Notes under the pieces: generated by a model | The model's input: only the letters and a program-made list of their open reading frames with translations | Told to the model about the DNA's origin: nothing | Databases searched by the model: none | Position numbers and translations under genes: made by a program | Origin: Panopea generosa | Lineage: Eukaryota > Mollusca > Bivalvia > Adapedonta > Hiatellidae | Reading direction: 5' to 3' | Assembly: GCA_029582155.1 (NCBI GenBank) | Contig: CM055908.1 | Location: 17,235,352-17,299,351, forward strand | DNA length: 64,000 nucleotides | Part shown: in pieces, positions 11,831-63,220 of the stretch | Numbering within the stretch: the stretch's first letter is position 1 | How the letters are laid out: the number at the start of each line of letters is the position of its first letter

Positions 11831-12975
11831 TATCTTTAGAGATGTTTTACTCATGTTTTCAAAACTTACGAGCAAGCACTAGCTTTATAAAATGATAATT
11901 ATTTAGGTGTCTTTCGCAATGATGGGAGGTTATATTTTTCATGGGAGTACATATTGATTTATGTGCGGACATGTGTCCCTTTAACACAAATATGCTTTAT
12001 AATGTTAGCCCCCACCCCTTTTGTTATCATTGTCGCTATTTGTGTTTGAACCACAACATATCTGTCGAGCAATGTCTCAGTCATGATACGCACACGCACA
12101 CGCACACGCACACGCACACGCACACGCACACGCACACACTATGTCTATATATTTGAACAATATTGCAATTTATACATTAATTTATAGACAGTTATTTATA
12201 CATTTAGCAGTTAAATACACTTAAACATTGCTAGTTACGGAAATCCAGCGATATGTTACCACGATTTGATCAGTAATGCATTTGTTACTGAGTGTACACG
12301 CAAAGCCCCCCCCCCCCCCCCCCTTTCCAATAATGTTTAGGTTTGGGAGGGAAGGTGTAGCATATACCTTTTCATACATCCTTATCATACACTCTCTCAT
12401 TATGTTTACCGTACCCCCAATAATTAAACGCTCCTATGCCCATGCCTTATATACAATATTTTTGTGACGAAAAACGCCTTGTATCTATAGAAATCAATAA
12501 CGTCGTTGTATTTTGTTAAGACGCTCACTGAATTTGATTTGGGATGCTTAATCAATAGAATCGCATAATCTCGAACTGTATTCTGTAGGGAAACACACTA
12601 AGAATTACCGATTAAAACCATTGTAACTTATGCTATACAAGCAGCCGACCGCCAGTATTTACATATGCTCGCCAAATTGACTGGTTCAAAGCACGAGGGT
12701 AAAAAACAACTTTACATACATATTTTGAGTCTGTCTGGCGTGACAATTCGAGGGAGAAGGAGCAATAAGATTTTGATTAATTAATTAATAATTATTTTGC
12801 AAAACAGTACTGGGACTTTGGACTGAATGCCACAAGTGAATGAGGGATTCTCAGAAGTGCAGTAACTTTTAAACTCAGAGTTTCAGAACCCTCTGAAACT
12901 TGTGAACAATTCATCGGGGCGCAGTCTGTTGGATGCAATTAGTTGTTTCAAATAGGTGTTGGGACAGCTTCGAAA
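11831..12975. other. No gene; simple repeats
   Basis: The only recognisable features are a (CACACG)n microsatellite at about 12088-12137 and a 20-nt poly-C run at about 12305-12324. The rest is AT-rich sequence with no protein-like frame. Confidence 0.6.
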
Positions 12976-12979
12976 TAAT

Positions 12980-13720
12980 GCTGCAGAACTAGTTTTATTA
13001 AGTTAAAACATAGTCCTGGGCAATGGTTTGAGACTTTATATTCAGTGCGGGGTTTCAAGTTGGGAGTGCTGCAGGATTAGTTTTATTAAGTTAAAACACA
13101 GTCCTGGGCAAGGGTTTGAGACTTAAATTTGAGACTTTATATTCAGTGCGGGGTTTCCAGTTGAGAGTGCTGCAGGATTAGTTTTATTTAGTTAAAACAC
13201 ATTCCTGGGCAAGGGTTTGAGACTTAAATTTGAGACTTTATATTCAGTGCGGGGTTTCCAGTTGAGATTGCTGCAGGGTTAGTTTTATTTAGTTAAAACA
13301 CTGTCCTGGGCAAGGGTTTGAGACTTTATTTTCAGTGCGGGGTTTCCAGTTGAGAGTGCTGCAGGATTAGTTTTATTTAGTTAAAACACAGTTCTGGGCA
13401 AGGGTTTGAGACTTAAGTTTGAGACTTTATATTCAGTGCGGGGTTTCCAGTTGAGAGTGCTGCAGGATTAGTTTTATTTAGTTAAAACACAGTCCTGGGC
13501 AAGGGTTTGAGACTTTATTTTCAGTGCGGGGTTTCCAGTTGAGAGTGCTGCAGGATTAGTTTTATTTAGTTAAAACACAGTCCTGGGCAAGGGTTTGAGA
13601 CTTAAGTTTGAGACTTTATATTCAGCGAGGTGTTTCCAGTTGGGAGTGTTGCAGGATTAGTTTTATTTAGTTAAAACACAGTCCTGGGCATTTGTTGGAA
13701 AGTGTGCTGCAGAACTAGTT
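12980..13720. repeat. Tandem repeat with alternating 101- and 88-bp units
   Basis: About seven copies of a unit containing TTAGTTTTATTTAGTTAAAA, CACAGTCCTGGGCAAGGGTT, TTCAGTGCGGGGTTTCCAGT and GAGAGTGCTGCAGG. In the later copies long (101 bp) and short (88 bp) units alternate; the short form lacks one copy of the ACTTAAATTTGAG segment. This suggests a 189-bp higher-order unit. Confidence 0.85.
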
Positions 13721-15028
13721 TTATTCATAAATTACAGTTCTGGGCATGGTGGTTTAGATAGTGTTCGAAGCGTTACTTTGAAACCTTTGTGGTTTGGTTT
13801 TATATGTATTAGTTAATTTAACGTGATTCTTCTTTTAGGAACGAATCATTTGATCAATCATTTGTCATCTAATCATAAAGCGAAGTAAGTTGAAAAAAAT
13901 ATTTCATCATTTATCTTGAATCAAGTGGCAAGTAGCCCAAGGAAAACTGTTATATGTTACACTTATTAGTATTTGTGTGCATAATCCACTCGGTGTAGGA
14001 CCGTTCATATTTTGAGTCCAGTATAAAGAAAACACATGTATAAAGGGGAATGACTGCCACTTACTTACGTCAAAGAAGGCTTCTGGATAACTGAATATAT
14101 TAAATTGGCAATACCGCAGACACTTGTTTGTATCGACCTATAGAAAAATGACTTTTAGAAAATCCACCATCCTCCAGCGTTACGCATCTTTCAGACAGCT
14201 CCACCGCCTTCTCCATCGTTACGCTGATTTTTCACCATAAAACCGTCACTAAATCAATCTTAAACCAGTAGAAGAACGGATGGGATGAACATATAATGTT
14301 GAGTAGGGTGTTGTTTACAAAAGAAAATGCTATATCAAATTATGTTCGGTAACAAGATAGTTATTGCATTTTTAAATCACTCATTCCAATGTTTACACAG
14401 AAAATTACTTGTATTTCCCGAATGCTAAAGTAAAAGGCTAAAGTCTGTATAGGTTATATGGCTGCCGAGTGATCAGAAATGTTGCGGCATCATCTTGCTG
14501 GACTCAGAGTTTCCAAAAATTATCAACAGTAGTTAAAAAAGTTAGTTTTCTTACCGTTGATATCGAATCCCACCGCCATTCAACGTAATCCCATCGTCCT
14601 CCAACGTTACCACCATCGCCTTTTCCAGAACGTTTGGACACGGTGAGACTGAGATTAGCTTGGGAATTAGTCAGCATAATGAAAGGCCTTAGGGGATTTA
14701 TTTTAGCTCGATTGCGAGGAAAACACAGAGCTTATATGAACTGCTTTCAAGTCCGCTTCCTGGGTAGAACAAAAATTGAATGTTGTTTAATGAGAAGCAT
14801 AAGGTCGAGCTGGGGATCAAACCCGTAACCTCTGGACTGCGTTGAGCACCGTTAAACAGCAAACCCGTTTAATGCCTGATTCCCTAAAATTATTGCGTAC
14901 TGTGCGCTTATATGAGGTTGAGCCAGTGTTCAGGAAAATATGTTAGCTAACGTTATCAAATGTTTAACCGAACTGAACGCAGCCCATGCGCGTGAGCGGC
15001 CAACACTCTATACTATAACCATTAAACT
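13721..15028. other. No recognisable gene
   Basis: Two related patches rich in CCACCATC..CCAACGTTAC occur at about 14165-14230 and 14565-14640. Otherwise no feature is seen. Confidence 0.4.
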
Positions 15029-15294
15029 AGGCCATTCTTAAACAATATTTGTTTGCTGTGCTCTGACCCCGTATTTTTCATGTGGGTAGGTAGGTAGTGC
15101 CTAGCAATTCTTTTTTATTTATTTTTTTGGACAAATTTTGATTTGTATAGTCATTTTAAAGAAAAATGGACAGAAAAAAATGGAAAAAAAATTAAATGCT
15201 TTGAAAATCAATAAAAAAAGGTTCAGGTAGCTGCAATTTTGAGTGAGTAGGTAGGGGAACCACGACAAACAATATATTTTTAAGGATGGCCCTA
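15028..15294. mobile_element. Small MITE with about 45-bp inverted repeats
   Basis: The left end GGCCATTCTTAAACAATATT and the right end, which on the - strand reads GGGCCATCCTTAAAAATATA, are imperfect inverted repeats continuing through TTGTTTG.CGTG...CCCC. Both ends abut TA, as expected for a Tc1/mariner-type target. The AT-rich interior has no coding capacity. Confidence 0.6.
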
Positions 15295-16550
15295 CCGCCC
15301 CGCTTAATTTATTTATTTGCAAGACTATTGCTATGGCATTAAGTGACATATCTGCCTGAATATATCGGGATTTTATCAGGATTTTTAAACTTTTCAAATT
15401 GGCTAAAAACATTTTCTCCCAATAGATCATGCCTATATATACTCAGAGGCGTAACGTATGACTTGGTATTGGAGCGTCCAATATTTTTTTTAAAACAACA
15501 ACAACATATAACAACACCATTTTTTTTAAATATACAATCAAACATTCATGCATTGGTTCAAGGAATTATATAACAAGTCCTTGATTGATTTTGCCATGAT
15601 TTTACAAATTTCTTCTCTGCAGCAGAACTACTTTAATGCGACGCCCATTATAATTAGATTTACTGCTTGTGTACATTTAATACTGTCAGATTGTTCAAGA
15701 GATCTTGTGTCACTGTCGACCTCAAATGGGTTTTGATTCTGCGGAGACTACTGAAAGATCTTTCATTTGTAGCATTGAAAGTCATATATTTTCGTTGACT
15801 CTACATCTATATCGTACGTCGACGCAGTCATACTTGACTATTACGCGACGGGTGGTGTAAGGTCAAGAAAATATATTGAAAGGATAGACAGTAAAAAGAG
15901 GTTGCACAGTTATAAGGTAGAATAGGAATAAAGTGTGTCCAGCTACGTTTTCGCCTCTTTTACCCAGTCCTCTCGGTTACGATGGCCGCGGCCGGCACAT
16001 CAATGGGAATGACTAGAAACTACTTGATGCTGGACCCCTACGGACTAGAATAAGAGTGTTGAAAACCCCCCATCAAGTCAGGGATTTCTGCTACGCCGGC
16101 AGGTAGGCTGTTCCATACTGAAGATGTTCGTGGAAAGAATGAGTTTCTGTAGTATGATGTGGATGTAGAGGGCTTAGATTGTTGGCGATACGGAGGAGTG
16201 TTTCACAAAGTATAAGCCCAAACAGGTCAAACTTCTTAATGTGAGCATGTGTTCCCCTGATTCTGGTTTTCACGTCCGTGTCTTGACATCGTCCGGTAAC
16301 CATCACCAACGTTCCATTAAATTTGAATTATGCTGTACTAGTTTCCGAAGTACCTGTCTAACATTCACTATTAAATATTCAATATATGATACAATCACCG
16401 TCATTTAACTAGTGTCTGCGTACAGATGTCTTCTACAAGCAAAAAAACGTTCTCTACAATTGTATTTTATCCATGATATTTTAACTGTTCTGTAATTATG
16501 TAACAAGATTCATTCCTGTTACCAATACCTCTGTCTAACGAAGATCAACA
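15295..16550. other. No gene; possible dispersed repeat at 15960-16320
   Basis: No protein family was recognised. The segment 15960-16320 is GC-richer than its surroundings and has broken protein-like reading in more than one frame, so it may be a decayed mobile-element fragment. I cannot name it. Confidence 0.3.
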
Positions 16551-16558
16551 ATTTAAAA

Positions 16559-16565
16559 TATATAA
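16559..16565 (+). promoter_or_regulatory. Weak TATA-like box upstream of GALC
   Basis: TATATAA lies 49 bp upstream of the first in-frame ATG (16614) and 175 bp upstream of the preferred ATG (16740). In this AT-rich sequence it may be chance. Confidence 0.2.
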
Positions 16566-16739
16566 CGTTTATGAACCAATAAATGTACGGAGAAGCTATC
16601 GTTATTTGGTTTATTGGCGCGTAATCGCGCTCCCGGGCATGCACTCGATAACGTAAAAAGGCTATGGAGAGATGTGTCCGGGTTAACCGGAACTTGGCCG
16701 GGTTTTAGTATCACCCGCACATTGACAGTGGATGCAGAG

Positions 16740-55427
<38,688 letters not shown>

Positions 55428-55694
55428 TAGTATCAGAGAAAGATAACAGGGACTAAATTCATCCAATTCCAATCTGTAAAGAAATTGTTATACAGATCTT
55501 GTAATTAATATAAAATAGTGTGTTACACAAAATTTAAATGTGATTCCCTGTTAGTAACACATCAAATAATCTTTTAGCTAATGGTAATGTTTGCATTTAA
55601 ATTGGTTTAAATTTGAAACAAAACTAAAAATTCATGTCCTGATTTAAAGGAACACAGGTCCTCAGTGGGCGGAAGGTCTAAGGCATTGTCATCT

Positions 55695-55700
55695 AATAAA
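55695..55700 (+). terminator. Candidate GALC poly(A) signal
   Basis: AATAAA lies 268 bp after the stop codon, the first clear copy downstream. The real 3' end needs transcript data. Confidence 0.3.
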
Positions 55701-55764
55701 TGCTTATTTCTCAATGCTGAGGTTGTAGTCATGCTCGTTCAAAAAAAAAACAAAACTTTATAAG

Positions 55765-55860
55765 CTCGTCTTTTTGAAAAAAAAAGAAGAGATATTGTCA
55801 TGACTCTGGCGTCGTCATCTGCGGTGTTGTCATCATCGTCGTCGTCTTCGTCCGCTGCTT
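55765..55860 (+). mobile_element. Fragment of the 22878/41385 element family
   Basis: AAGCTCGTC, then GAGATATTGTCATGACTCTG, GCGTCGTCATCTGC and a GTCGTCGTC run follow the family's left end. Confidence 0.5.
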
Positions 55861-55904
55861 AAAGTTTTATGTTTAACTCAGCTTTTTTTCTGTTTCTGAA
55901 CAAA

Positions 55905-56510
55905 CATGCCCCATTTCAACTTTGTTACCAACCCAAATACCCTCACCCCTAACCCCCCACCATCCCCACCCATCCCCATCCGCACCATTTTTTTTTTTTA
56001 TTTAGATTTTGTTGTGTATTAAATCAAATACTCTGCCCCATTTCAGCTTTGTTACTGACCCAAAGACCCTCACCCCTACCCCACTACCCCCTCCCTCCCC
56101 CCCACACACCCATGTCTGCCCATTTTTTTAATTTTTTTTAAATTTTGTTTTGTATTAAATCAAATACTCTGCCCCATTTCAACTTTGTTACCAACCCAAA
56201 CACCCTCACGCCTACCCCCACCCACCCCATCCCCGCCCATTTTTTTTTTTTATTAAATCAATTTTATTTTTCAGTAATACTTTTATGTAAGCTGATCACC
56301 ATTAACTAAAAAAAGTGTACATCACTGACCTTGACCTGTTTAATGGACTTTCCTGCCCGAGCCCAACCAAGACCACCACCCTGCTGCCCATTTCTTTCTT
56401 TTCTTTTTTTTTAAATTTGTTTTGTATTAAATCAAATACTCTGCTCCATTTCAACTTTGTTACCGACATCTCTATTTTTTGGGGGGGATTTTTTTAAATC
56501 TGTTTTTTTT
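55905..56510. repeat. Tandem repeat, units of about 125-140 bp
   Basis: Four to five diverged units around CATTTCAACTTTGTTACC.A followed by CCC-rich tracts and TTTGT.TTGTATTAAATCAAA start near 55908, 56038, 56172 and 56445. Confidence 0.75.
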
Positions 56511-57126
56511 TTCAGTAGTAGTATTGATTTTTTAAACTAATCACCATCATGTTTAAAAAGTTTATTTCACTGACTTTGACCTATGTAATAGATTTGGAAA
56601 AAAGATGAGCATCTGCACCCACTTGCGGTGCTCTTGTTTTTTATTTATTTTAATTCCATATTTTCATCATGGGCATGTTTCCATTTTTAGAAGAAAGAGT
56701 TAGGTGAAAACTTGCCACGTGTCCCTATAATAAGGCTTGTACTTCTAATGTTAACTGATTAAGAAGCATTATGAAGTTTCTATTTGTATCTGTTCGGAAA
56801 ATGTGGCAATTTTTCTTAATTAGCTGCACCACATTATGGTGTATAATATATTTAGCCCAATAAGCACTCTGGGCATCTGCAAATGTAAAAAAAACAACCA
56901 AAAGTCAATATTCTTGTTGATAAGCAAAAATGTAATTCCTTCAAGGTGCCATTTTTGAAGGTTGAAGCGTGCAATGATATTTATAGGAGATTAATACAAT
57001 CATGTAGTTTGTTCAGATATTATCATGTCCTTATAATTTTGGATACAAATTAACTTGCATTAGTTTTTTTGTAATACATGTACAGTGAAATTGTTTGTAC
57101 TTTACTTTGCAACCTGTTAGAATTTA
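56511..57126. other. No recognisable gene
   Basis: AT-rich sequence ahead of a tandem array, with no feature seen. Confidence 0.5.
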
Positions 57127-57787
57127 GTCATGTGCATGGAGCAATCAACTGATATATCACTATGAATGTTTAGTCATGTGCATGGAGCAATCAACTGATA
57201 TATCACTATGCATGTTTAGTCATGTGCATGGAGCAATCACTGAACTGATATATCACTATGCATGTTTAGTCATGTGCATGGAGCAATCACTGAACTGATA
57301 TATCACTATGCATGTTTAGTCATGTGCATGGAGCTATCAACTGATATATCACTATGCATGTTAAGTCATGTGCATGGAGCAATCAACTGATATATCACTA
57401 TGCATGTTTAGTCATGTGCATGGAGCAATCACTGAACTGATATATCACTATGCATGTTTAGTCATGTGCATGGAGCTATCAACTGATATATCACTATGCA
57501 TGTTAAGTCATGTGCATGGAGCAATCAACTGATATATCACTATGCATGTTTAGTCATGTGCATGGAGCAATCACTGAACTGATATATCACTATGCATGTT
57601 TAGTCATGTGCATGGAGTAATCAACTGATATATCACTATGCATGTTTAGTCATGTGCATGGAGCAATCAACTGATATATCACTATGCATGTTTAGTCATG
57701 TGCATGGAGCAATCACTGAACTGATATATCACTATGCATGTTTAGTCATGTGCATGGAGCAATCAACTGATATATCACTATGCATGT
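57127..57787. repeat. 46/51-bp tandem array, 14 copies
   Basis: The unit AGTCATGTGCATGGAGCAAT, CAACTGATATATCACTATGC, ATGTTT (46 bp) alternates with a 51-bp form that has CACTGAA inserted after GCAAT. 14 copies of TCATGTGCATGGAG can be counted. Confidence 0.95.
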
Positions 57788-58363
57788 ATATAAAATTTAT
57801 CTGGATTTGTTACAACTGATTTATTTCACATTGATTATGAAGTTCTCTTAAATCCTTTACAGGCTCGTGTTTCACCAAGGAATTATAAAGAGAAGGAAAG
57901 GCCACTGATTGAGATTTTGTGAACGCTCGGGTATTCACCCAAAATCTCGCAATATCTCATTTTCATTTATCTTAACTTCCATTCATCCCAGGAACACAAA
58001 TTAAAATTCTTACATTGCAGAATAAAATTCTCATCAAAACAATACTATTCCAAGCAATCTGTGTTTAAAATTGTTGAAGTGCTTCTGATTACAAAAATTT
58101 GTATACTGCAGCTAAAATAATGACACATTAAGAGAAATTTTCCTTCAAATCTCAATATCTTTAGTTCAAGATCATTTTGCATGATTGAAACATGTTTAAA
58201 CATCTAAGATTATATACAGCTTACAGTTTATGTAAATAAATCAGTTGCCTGTGAATTATGAATGATTAATTTGCCAAATAATTAATCCTTCATGTACTGT
58301 TTTATTAACATTTAGTCAGGAGATGCAAGTTTTCTATCCTTCTATACAAGTCCTTGGTTTTCA
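57788..58363. other. No recognisable gene
   Basis: AT-rich unique sequence with no feature seen. Confidence 0.5.
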
Positions 58364-58675
58364 CCAACATATTTAATTGATTGATTGATTGAATATTTAG
58401 CGTCATTTTTATGCCATCGAGGGCTAACAGACGATCAGTTAATCTAACCACTGTTTCCTGGGATTAACCAGTACTCGAGCACACCCCATCTCCGCAAGTA
58501 ACTGATAACTTTCCCACTTGAATCAGTGGTGAGAGACGAATGATAATGAGACTCAATGTCGTATATCAATCATCACGGAGACCGTTGCCGGGCGGGGGAT
58601 TCGAACTCATGACCCCTGGATTGATAGTCAGACGCGTAACCGACTGAGCTAATCGGGCCCGGCCAACATATTTAA
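58364..58675 (-). mobile_element. tRNA-derived SINE (copy D), young
   Basis: Nearly identical to copy A over its whole length (GGGCCCGATTAGCTCAGTCG head on the - strand, (TCAA)n tail). The perfect 13-bp target duplication CCAACATATTTAA is at 58364-58376 and 58663-58675. Confidence 0.93.
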
Positions 58676-58864
58676 GTATATATAAATATTAAATACTTAA
58701 AAACTTAAATTAAAAAAGCATCTAAGTGATCATGATTTAAGACTGACTCTAGGAATTTATGTAACCAGTCTAAAGTAAACTAAATTTTATTAGTATTTAA
58801 GTAAAATGTAAGAAAGGCCACCTCTTACATGAAATCTTCCTGGGTAAACCAGCACTTATTATAT

Positions 58865-59045
58865 ACAGTCAAATCGTGTCTTAAGCAGTCACCCAACAGA
58901 ATTATCAAAAATGACCCCTTGAGGCAGGTGGTTGCTTAAAACAGGTTAATTACAAATAAAATGATAAAATGGTAGATAGAACATGTGGCTGTTTAAGACA
59001 AGTGGTTGCTTAATAGAGATGGCCACTAGCACAGGTTTGATTGTA
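58865..59045. mobile_element. Small foldback-like dispersed element
   Basis: The left part CAGTCAAATCGTGTCTTAAG and the right part, reading TACAATCAAACCTGTGC on the other strand, frame repeated GGTTGCTTAA motifs (58930, 59007). It is related to 54857-55075. Ends are not sharply defined. Confidence 0.5.
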
Positions 59046-60085
59046 CATATAATATGTATTGTTCATGGACATATCTGGGTAAAATAAACACCACAAAACC
59101 ATCTGTTGATTTCTGCAAAAGGGAGAATTCTTCCATATCAATGTTGTGTTCATTTTATCTTTTTTTTACATATACCGGGTATGTTATTTTGGTTAAATGA
59201 TCAACCTGCGTGTGGTTTTTAGGTGCTACATGGCAAGAATAGGTGAACTGTGTGCATGCCGTATGTGGTAATACATTGGATAGAGTTTCTGAAATACTCA
59301 AGGTCTCAAGGCTTTTGGTTCATTCTCATGTGTTAATGTGTTATTATTAGCTCGATACTTTAATTTTTTTATTTTGTACATAGATTGAACCTTGAATATT
59401 CCTTCCTGTTTGGTGTTGGTGTTGTATTACCATTCTATTGTTGGTATGATGTAAAAGTCTCTTATACACATATTAATTCAAGATTCTCCAGGGTGGCTGC
59501 TACTGGCAGTGCACTGATGGAGTTTGCAGGATATGATAAAGTTTGCAGGATATGATACAGTTTGCAGGATATGACTAAATGATCATTAAATTTGACACTA
59601 GATACCCTGATATATGTGTAAAAAAATGTTACATGAAATTCTTGTTATTTAGATCTGTCTTGTGAATCTCGGTGTATAAATGATTTACCTGTTGGTTGGT
59701 TTTACTGTAGTGTACATATATATTCCTTATTAAACATTATTAAGCTTTATGTTTTAATATATTATTGATAATCAGTATTTCTTAAGGTAGTTCTGAAACT
59801 TACATTTGGAATATGTGAAAACATTAAAAATTACCTGTGACTGGAAGTTTTCAGACCCACCTGTAAAAATGTTTGGGTTGATAACTGTATACTAGTTTTG
59901 GTATTAGAACTTTGTTTTTTTACTAATGCATAATATTTACTTCATATTTGTTGTGTTAATATGAACCAAAATTACATACAAACCAGTGAAAAAGTTGTCA
60001 TTTACAGTATTCGTATGTTTTAATATAGCTACAATACTAGAAGGATTTGGTGTTGTATTTGTGACATGTATCAGTATGTCTAATA
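59046..60085. other. No gene; a short triplication at 59516-59572
   Basis: AGTTTGCAGGATATGAT is repeated three times at about 59520-59572. The rest is AT-rich with no feature. Confidence 0.5.
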
Positions 60086-60089
60086 TTCA

Positions 60090-61680
60090 ATCAGAAACGT
60101 CTTATAATCAGAATGTGTGCCAGCAGGTGGCGCATTGTCCGTCCTCTGTCGTCTGTTGTCCATTAGCAGCATTTTCTCTGAAACACCTAGGCCAATTAAA
60201 CTTAAACTTCACATGGATGTTTCTATTGCAGAGGAGACTACATGTATATATAAAGTTTTTTATCTAAAACTCAAGATGGCAACTATTTCTAAAAATAGTC
60301 AAAACTTAAAAAAGATTCTTGTCATGAATTGAACAGATTTTGAAAATATTTATGCAGTAATGATAACCAATATAGTTTTTTCACATTTGTACAGATGGTG
60401 TCCCTGGTGTTTGAAGTTTGTACAAATCAAGGGGCTATTATTTATAGGGGACTAATTTTTACGTAGGAGTACCATGGAAAAAAGGAAAATTCTAATTTTT
60501 GCATCCATTTGGGTAAATATGTTGTTCAATTTGAGATCTAAAACATTGTATAGTAACAGTTAATTTGATTTTCAAGTTGATAAAGAGGATTTAATTTCCA
60601 TAAGGGGCCAGTTGGGGGATCCAATATGGTTAAAGCAACACATCCACGTTTGAACTTTAAAAAAAAAATTTAATTGAGTTATGAGCACATTTCCCATACA
60701 AACATATGATCAATTAGCTGTATATGAGCATATAAACACAATCCCGAACAAAATGATGCCCAAATTGTAGTGCGTGACTAACACTTTATAAAACAAGCGT
60801 GTAACTCACCCGAGTCAAAAAAAATTGTCAAAATGACTTTCAGGGCAGGTAAAGTACACTACGCACTAAAACGTGAAGTTTTTTAATACGACTCGCATAA
60901 TTCAATTTAAAACCAAGTTGGAATCCTCGGCAATTTAAAAATAATTTATAAAGCGTTTATCACGCTTTATAATTTGAACATCTTTTTTTATAATTCTAAA
61001 GCGTTCTGGATAGTGTTTGTTAGCACACATACAGCTCACTGACCATATATTTATGTATGGGAAATGTGCTCACAACTCAATTGAAATTTTTTTTAAAAAA
61101 ATTTAAACGTGGATGTGTTGCTTTAAGATAGGGAATTTTCATTTATGTTTTTTCTCAACAGCCAGTCAGTCAAATATGTTTATAATTATATAATCATTGC
61201 CTATGGGGTTTGAAGCTTTTACGAGTCTAGGGGCTAGTGTATATAGGAACTTTGAGTTTTTATTTACAAATACTATGAAAAAATGAAAAATTCCCATGTT
61301 CTTATCCATTTGTTCAATACTAGTTTATTGTTTCATATCTGAAGCATTGTCTAGTCTTAGCAAATTAGATTGGGTTCAACAAGGATGATGGAATTTCCAA
61401 AACGGCCCAAAGGACACCGAAGAGTTGAAATTGTGAAATTTCAAAATCTTATTCTCTAAAACCTTTCTGTCAAACTTGTTCATATATGATATAAATTATC
61501 CTGACATTAGCAAGGGATTGAAGATTCTGCAAATCAAGGGGCTGGAACTCTTTTACTTTTACATAGGAATATTATGGGAGAAACTGAAATTTTTCATTTT
61601 CATATCCATGTGTACAAAAACAGTTTTATTTGAAATCTAAAGCATTGTCTTCTCATAGCAAATCCCTATCTTCCCATATC
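60090..61680. mobile_element. Diverged repeat element with about 306-bp units, split by a MITE
   Basis: Units carrying TTGAAG.TT...A..TC.AGGGGCT start near 60411, 61210 and 61518, each followed by TTTACATAGGA and TATGGGA/ATGAAAAAA. Without the 493 bp of inserted MITE plus duplicated TTAA, the spacing is 306 and 308 bp. No coding capacity is seen. Confidence 0.65.
60630..61126. mobile_element. piggyBac-type MITE with TTAA duplications
   Basis: The 489-bp element at 60634-61122 has inverted ends AGCAACACATCCACGTTT that extend for about 95 bp (GAGCACATTTCCCATACA is shared inside). TTAA lies at both junctions (60630-60633 and 61123-61126). The interior is AT-rich with no ORF. Confidence 0.88.
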
Positions 61681-61685
61681 TTCAA

Positions 61686-61975
61686 AACAAGAGTTGTCAG
61701 ATGGCAACAAAGCTCACCGATGGGATAAAACTCAACACCCATGCAAAGATTGAGATTGGAGGTAAACACCAAGACTTAAACGCAACTAAATGCAAATGTT
61801 TAACCTGGGTGTCTACAGACGATGCCAACGACGAAGCCGGGGTCATGGCAATAGCTCTCCTGGACATTTTTCGCGGCAAGCTAAAATTGGATGGGAATCC
61901 AACACAACTTGGTACACGGATAGATGGCAATGAGTTGAAGAGCAGAGAAAATGAACCACAACTCTATCTTGAATA
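61686..61975 (-). mobile_element. Partial relative of the 22878/41385 element
   Basis: On the - strand it has AGCTTGCCGCGAAAAATGTC, GAGAGCTATTGCCATGACCC, TCTGTAGACACCCAGGTTAA and ends GCCATCTGACAACTCTTGTT. The interior differs from copies 1 and 2. Open frames here are by-products. Confidence 0.65.
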
Positions 61976-63220
61976 ATGTCAGTATTATCACCCCTTTTCA
62001 CTTTTGTTTTTACAAATCCACCTCAAGGTCATGGACTACTTGTAGTTTTGATCTGGCATGTAACATTTATTATATATAATCTCATTTGTGTATTTTTTTA
62101 AATATATATACAAACTGATAGTATTTTTGATAGTATATATTTAAAGGTATATTTTCATTATATTCTTTAAGAATTTATATGCAATATATTTGTAAGCAGA
62201 GGGTGTATTGAGAGTTTGATTATTATGTTTGATTAAAATCTATCTTATGTTAAGCTTGTTTGATGTTATTTTGTTTCCCAGTTATTTTGACCTACTTGAC
62301 ATGGAATAGGCTGGGGAATTCTGTTTAACCTTTGTTCATTCTACAATCTTTTACTGAAAGTAATGGTAGAAATAGTTGGAACTTTGCAATTAATTTCTTC
62401 AAAAGATTGCAATTATCAGAACATTTCCAGTTTCAATGACTTTGTCTATTGTAAACATCAATTTCACTGTAACCTTTATATGTAGTTATAGTTTACAAGG
62501 CTTACTACTGTTTCACGCTTTTGCTCTGTCAAGTTGTTCTGTTTTGTGATATTTACAAAGATACACGTACATAGACATTTGTATGTGTGACAAGTATGAG
62601 ACGTTGCACAACACATAAATTGAAATCTCATATCAATTAATAAAACTACATCATTATCCAAAATTAGAACAAACGAATGCTAAATTTGCATCGGAGGGGA
62701 GTATTAACCCCACATGCTTTTGATTCCGACGCCAGTGCTCTACCTTTATCTAGACGTCCTATTATTAATACATGTATATGTATATACTTGTGTACTTTGG
62801 AAGTAGGAGTGGGGTTTAATGCCATTTTCAACACAGTCTTAATAGGTTATATTTGCATATCCAGTTTTACTGGTGGATTGAGGCTTAAGAATGAATCTGA
62901 ATAAAACAACTGTTCTTCCACAAGTAAATGACAAACTTTCTCGCACACAATTTTTTGTCCGAGCGCGTACCAAACCCACGACCTCAGCAGTGAGACAAGT
63001 GGTCATTAATCAACAGCACATCGATTCACTAGGCCACCTACCAGAAAGATGAATGGATATGTTTTTTGGATCTTCAGAAATATTCAATGCCATGCTTTTA
63101 TTACTATATATTGCACATGCAACCTATTTAATTGTTTGTGCTGAAAAAAAAGAGCCAATTCCATACGGTTTGAAGAAATATGCTCTGAAAGTTCTGGTCA
63201 CAATTAACGTATAACGTGTC
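61976..63220. other. No gene; one tRNA-like remnant
   Basis: The segment at about 62930-63050 reads on the - strand as GTGGCCTAGTGAATCGATGT followed by TGGGTTTGGTACGC, which resembles a decayed tRNA-derived SINE head. The rest is AT-rich. Confidence 0.35.

Noticed and set aside
14634..14828. 64-codon + strand ORF
   Set aside because: No recognisable domain, no repeat in other frames, and no splice evidence.
15119..15545. Overlapping - strand ORFs with many Phe/Lys/Ile
   Set aside because: Low-complexity AT-rich sequence, largely inside or next to the small MITE.
61701..61976. 91-codon + strand ORF and its - strand partner
   Set aside because: Both fall inside a copy of a dispersed element related to 22878-23166, which is non-coding in its other copies.
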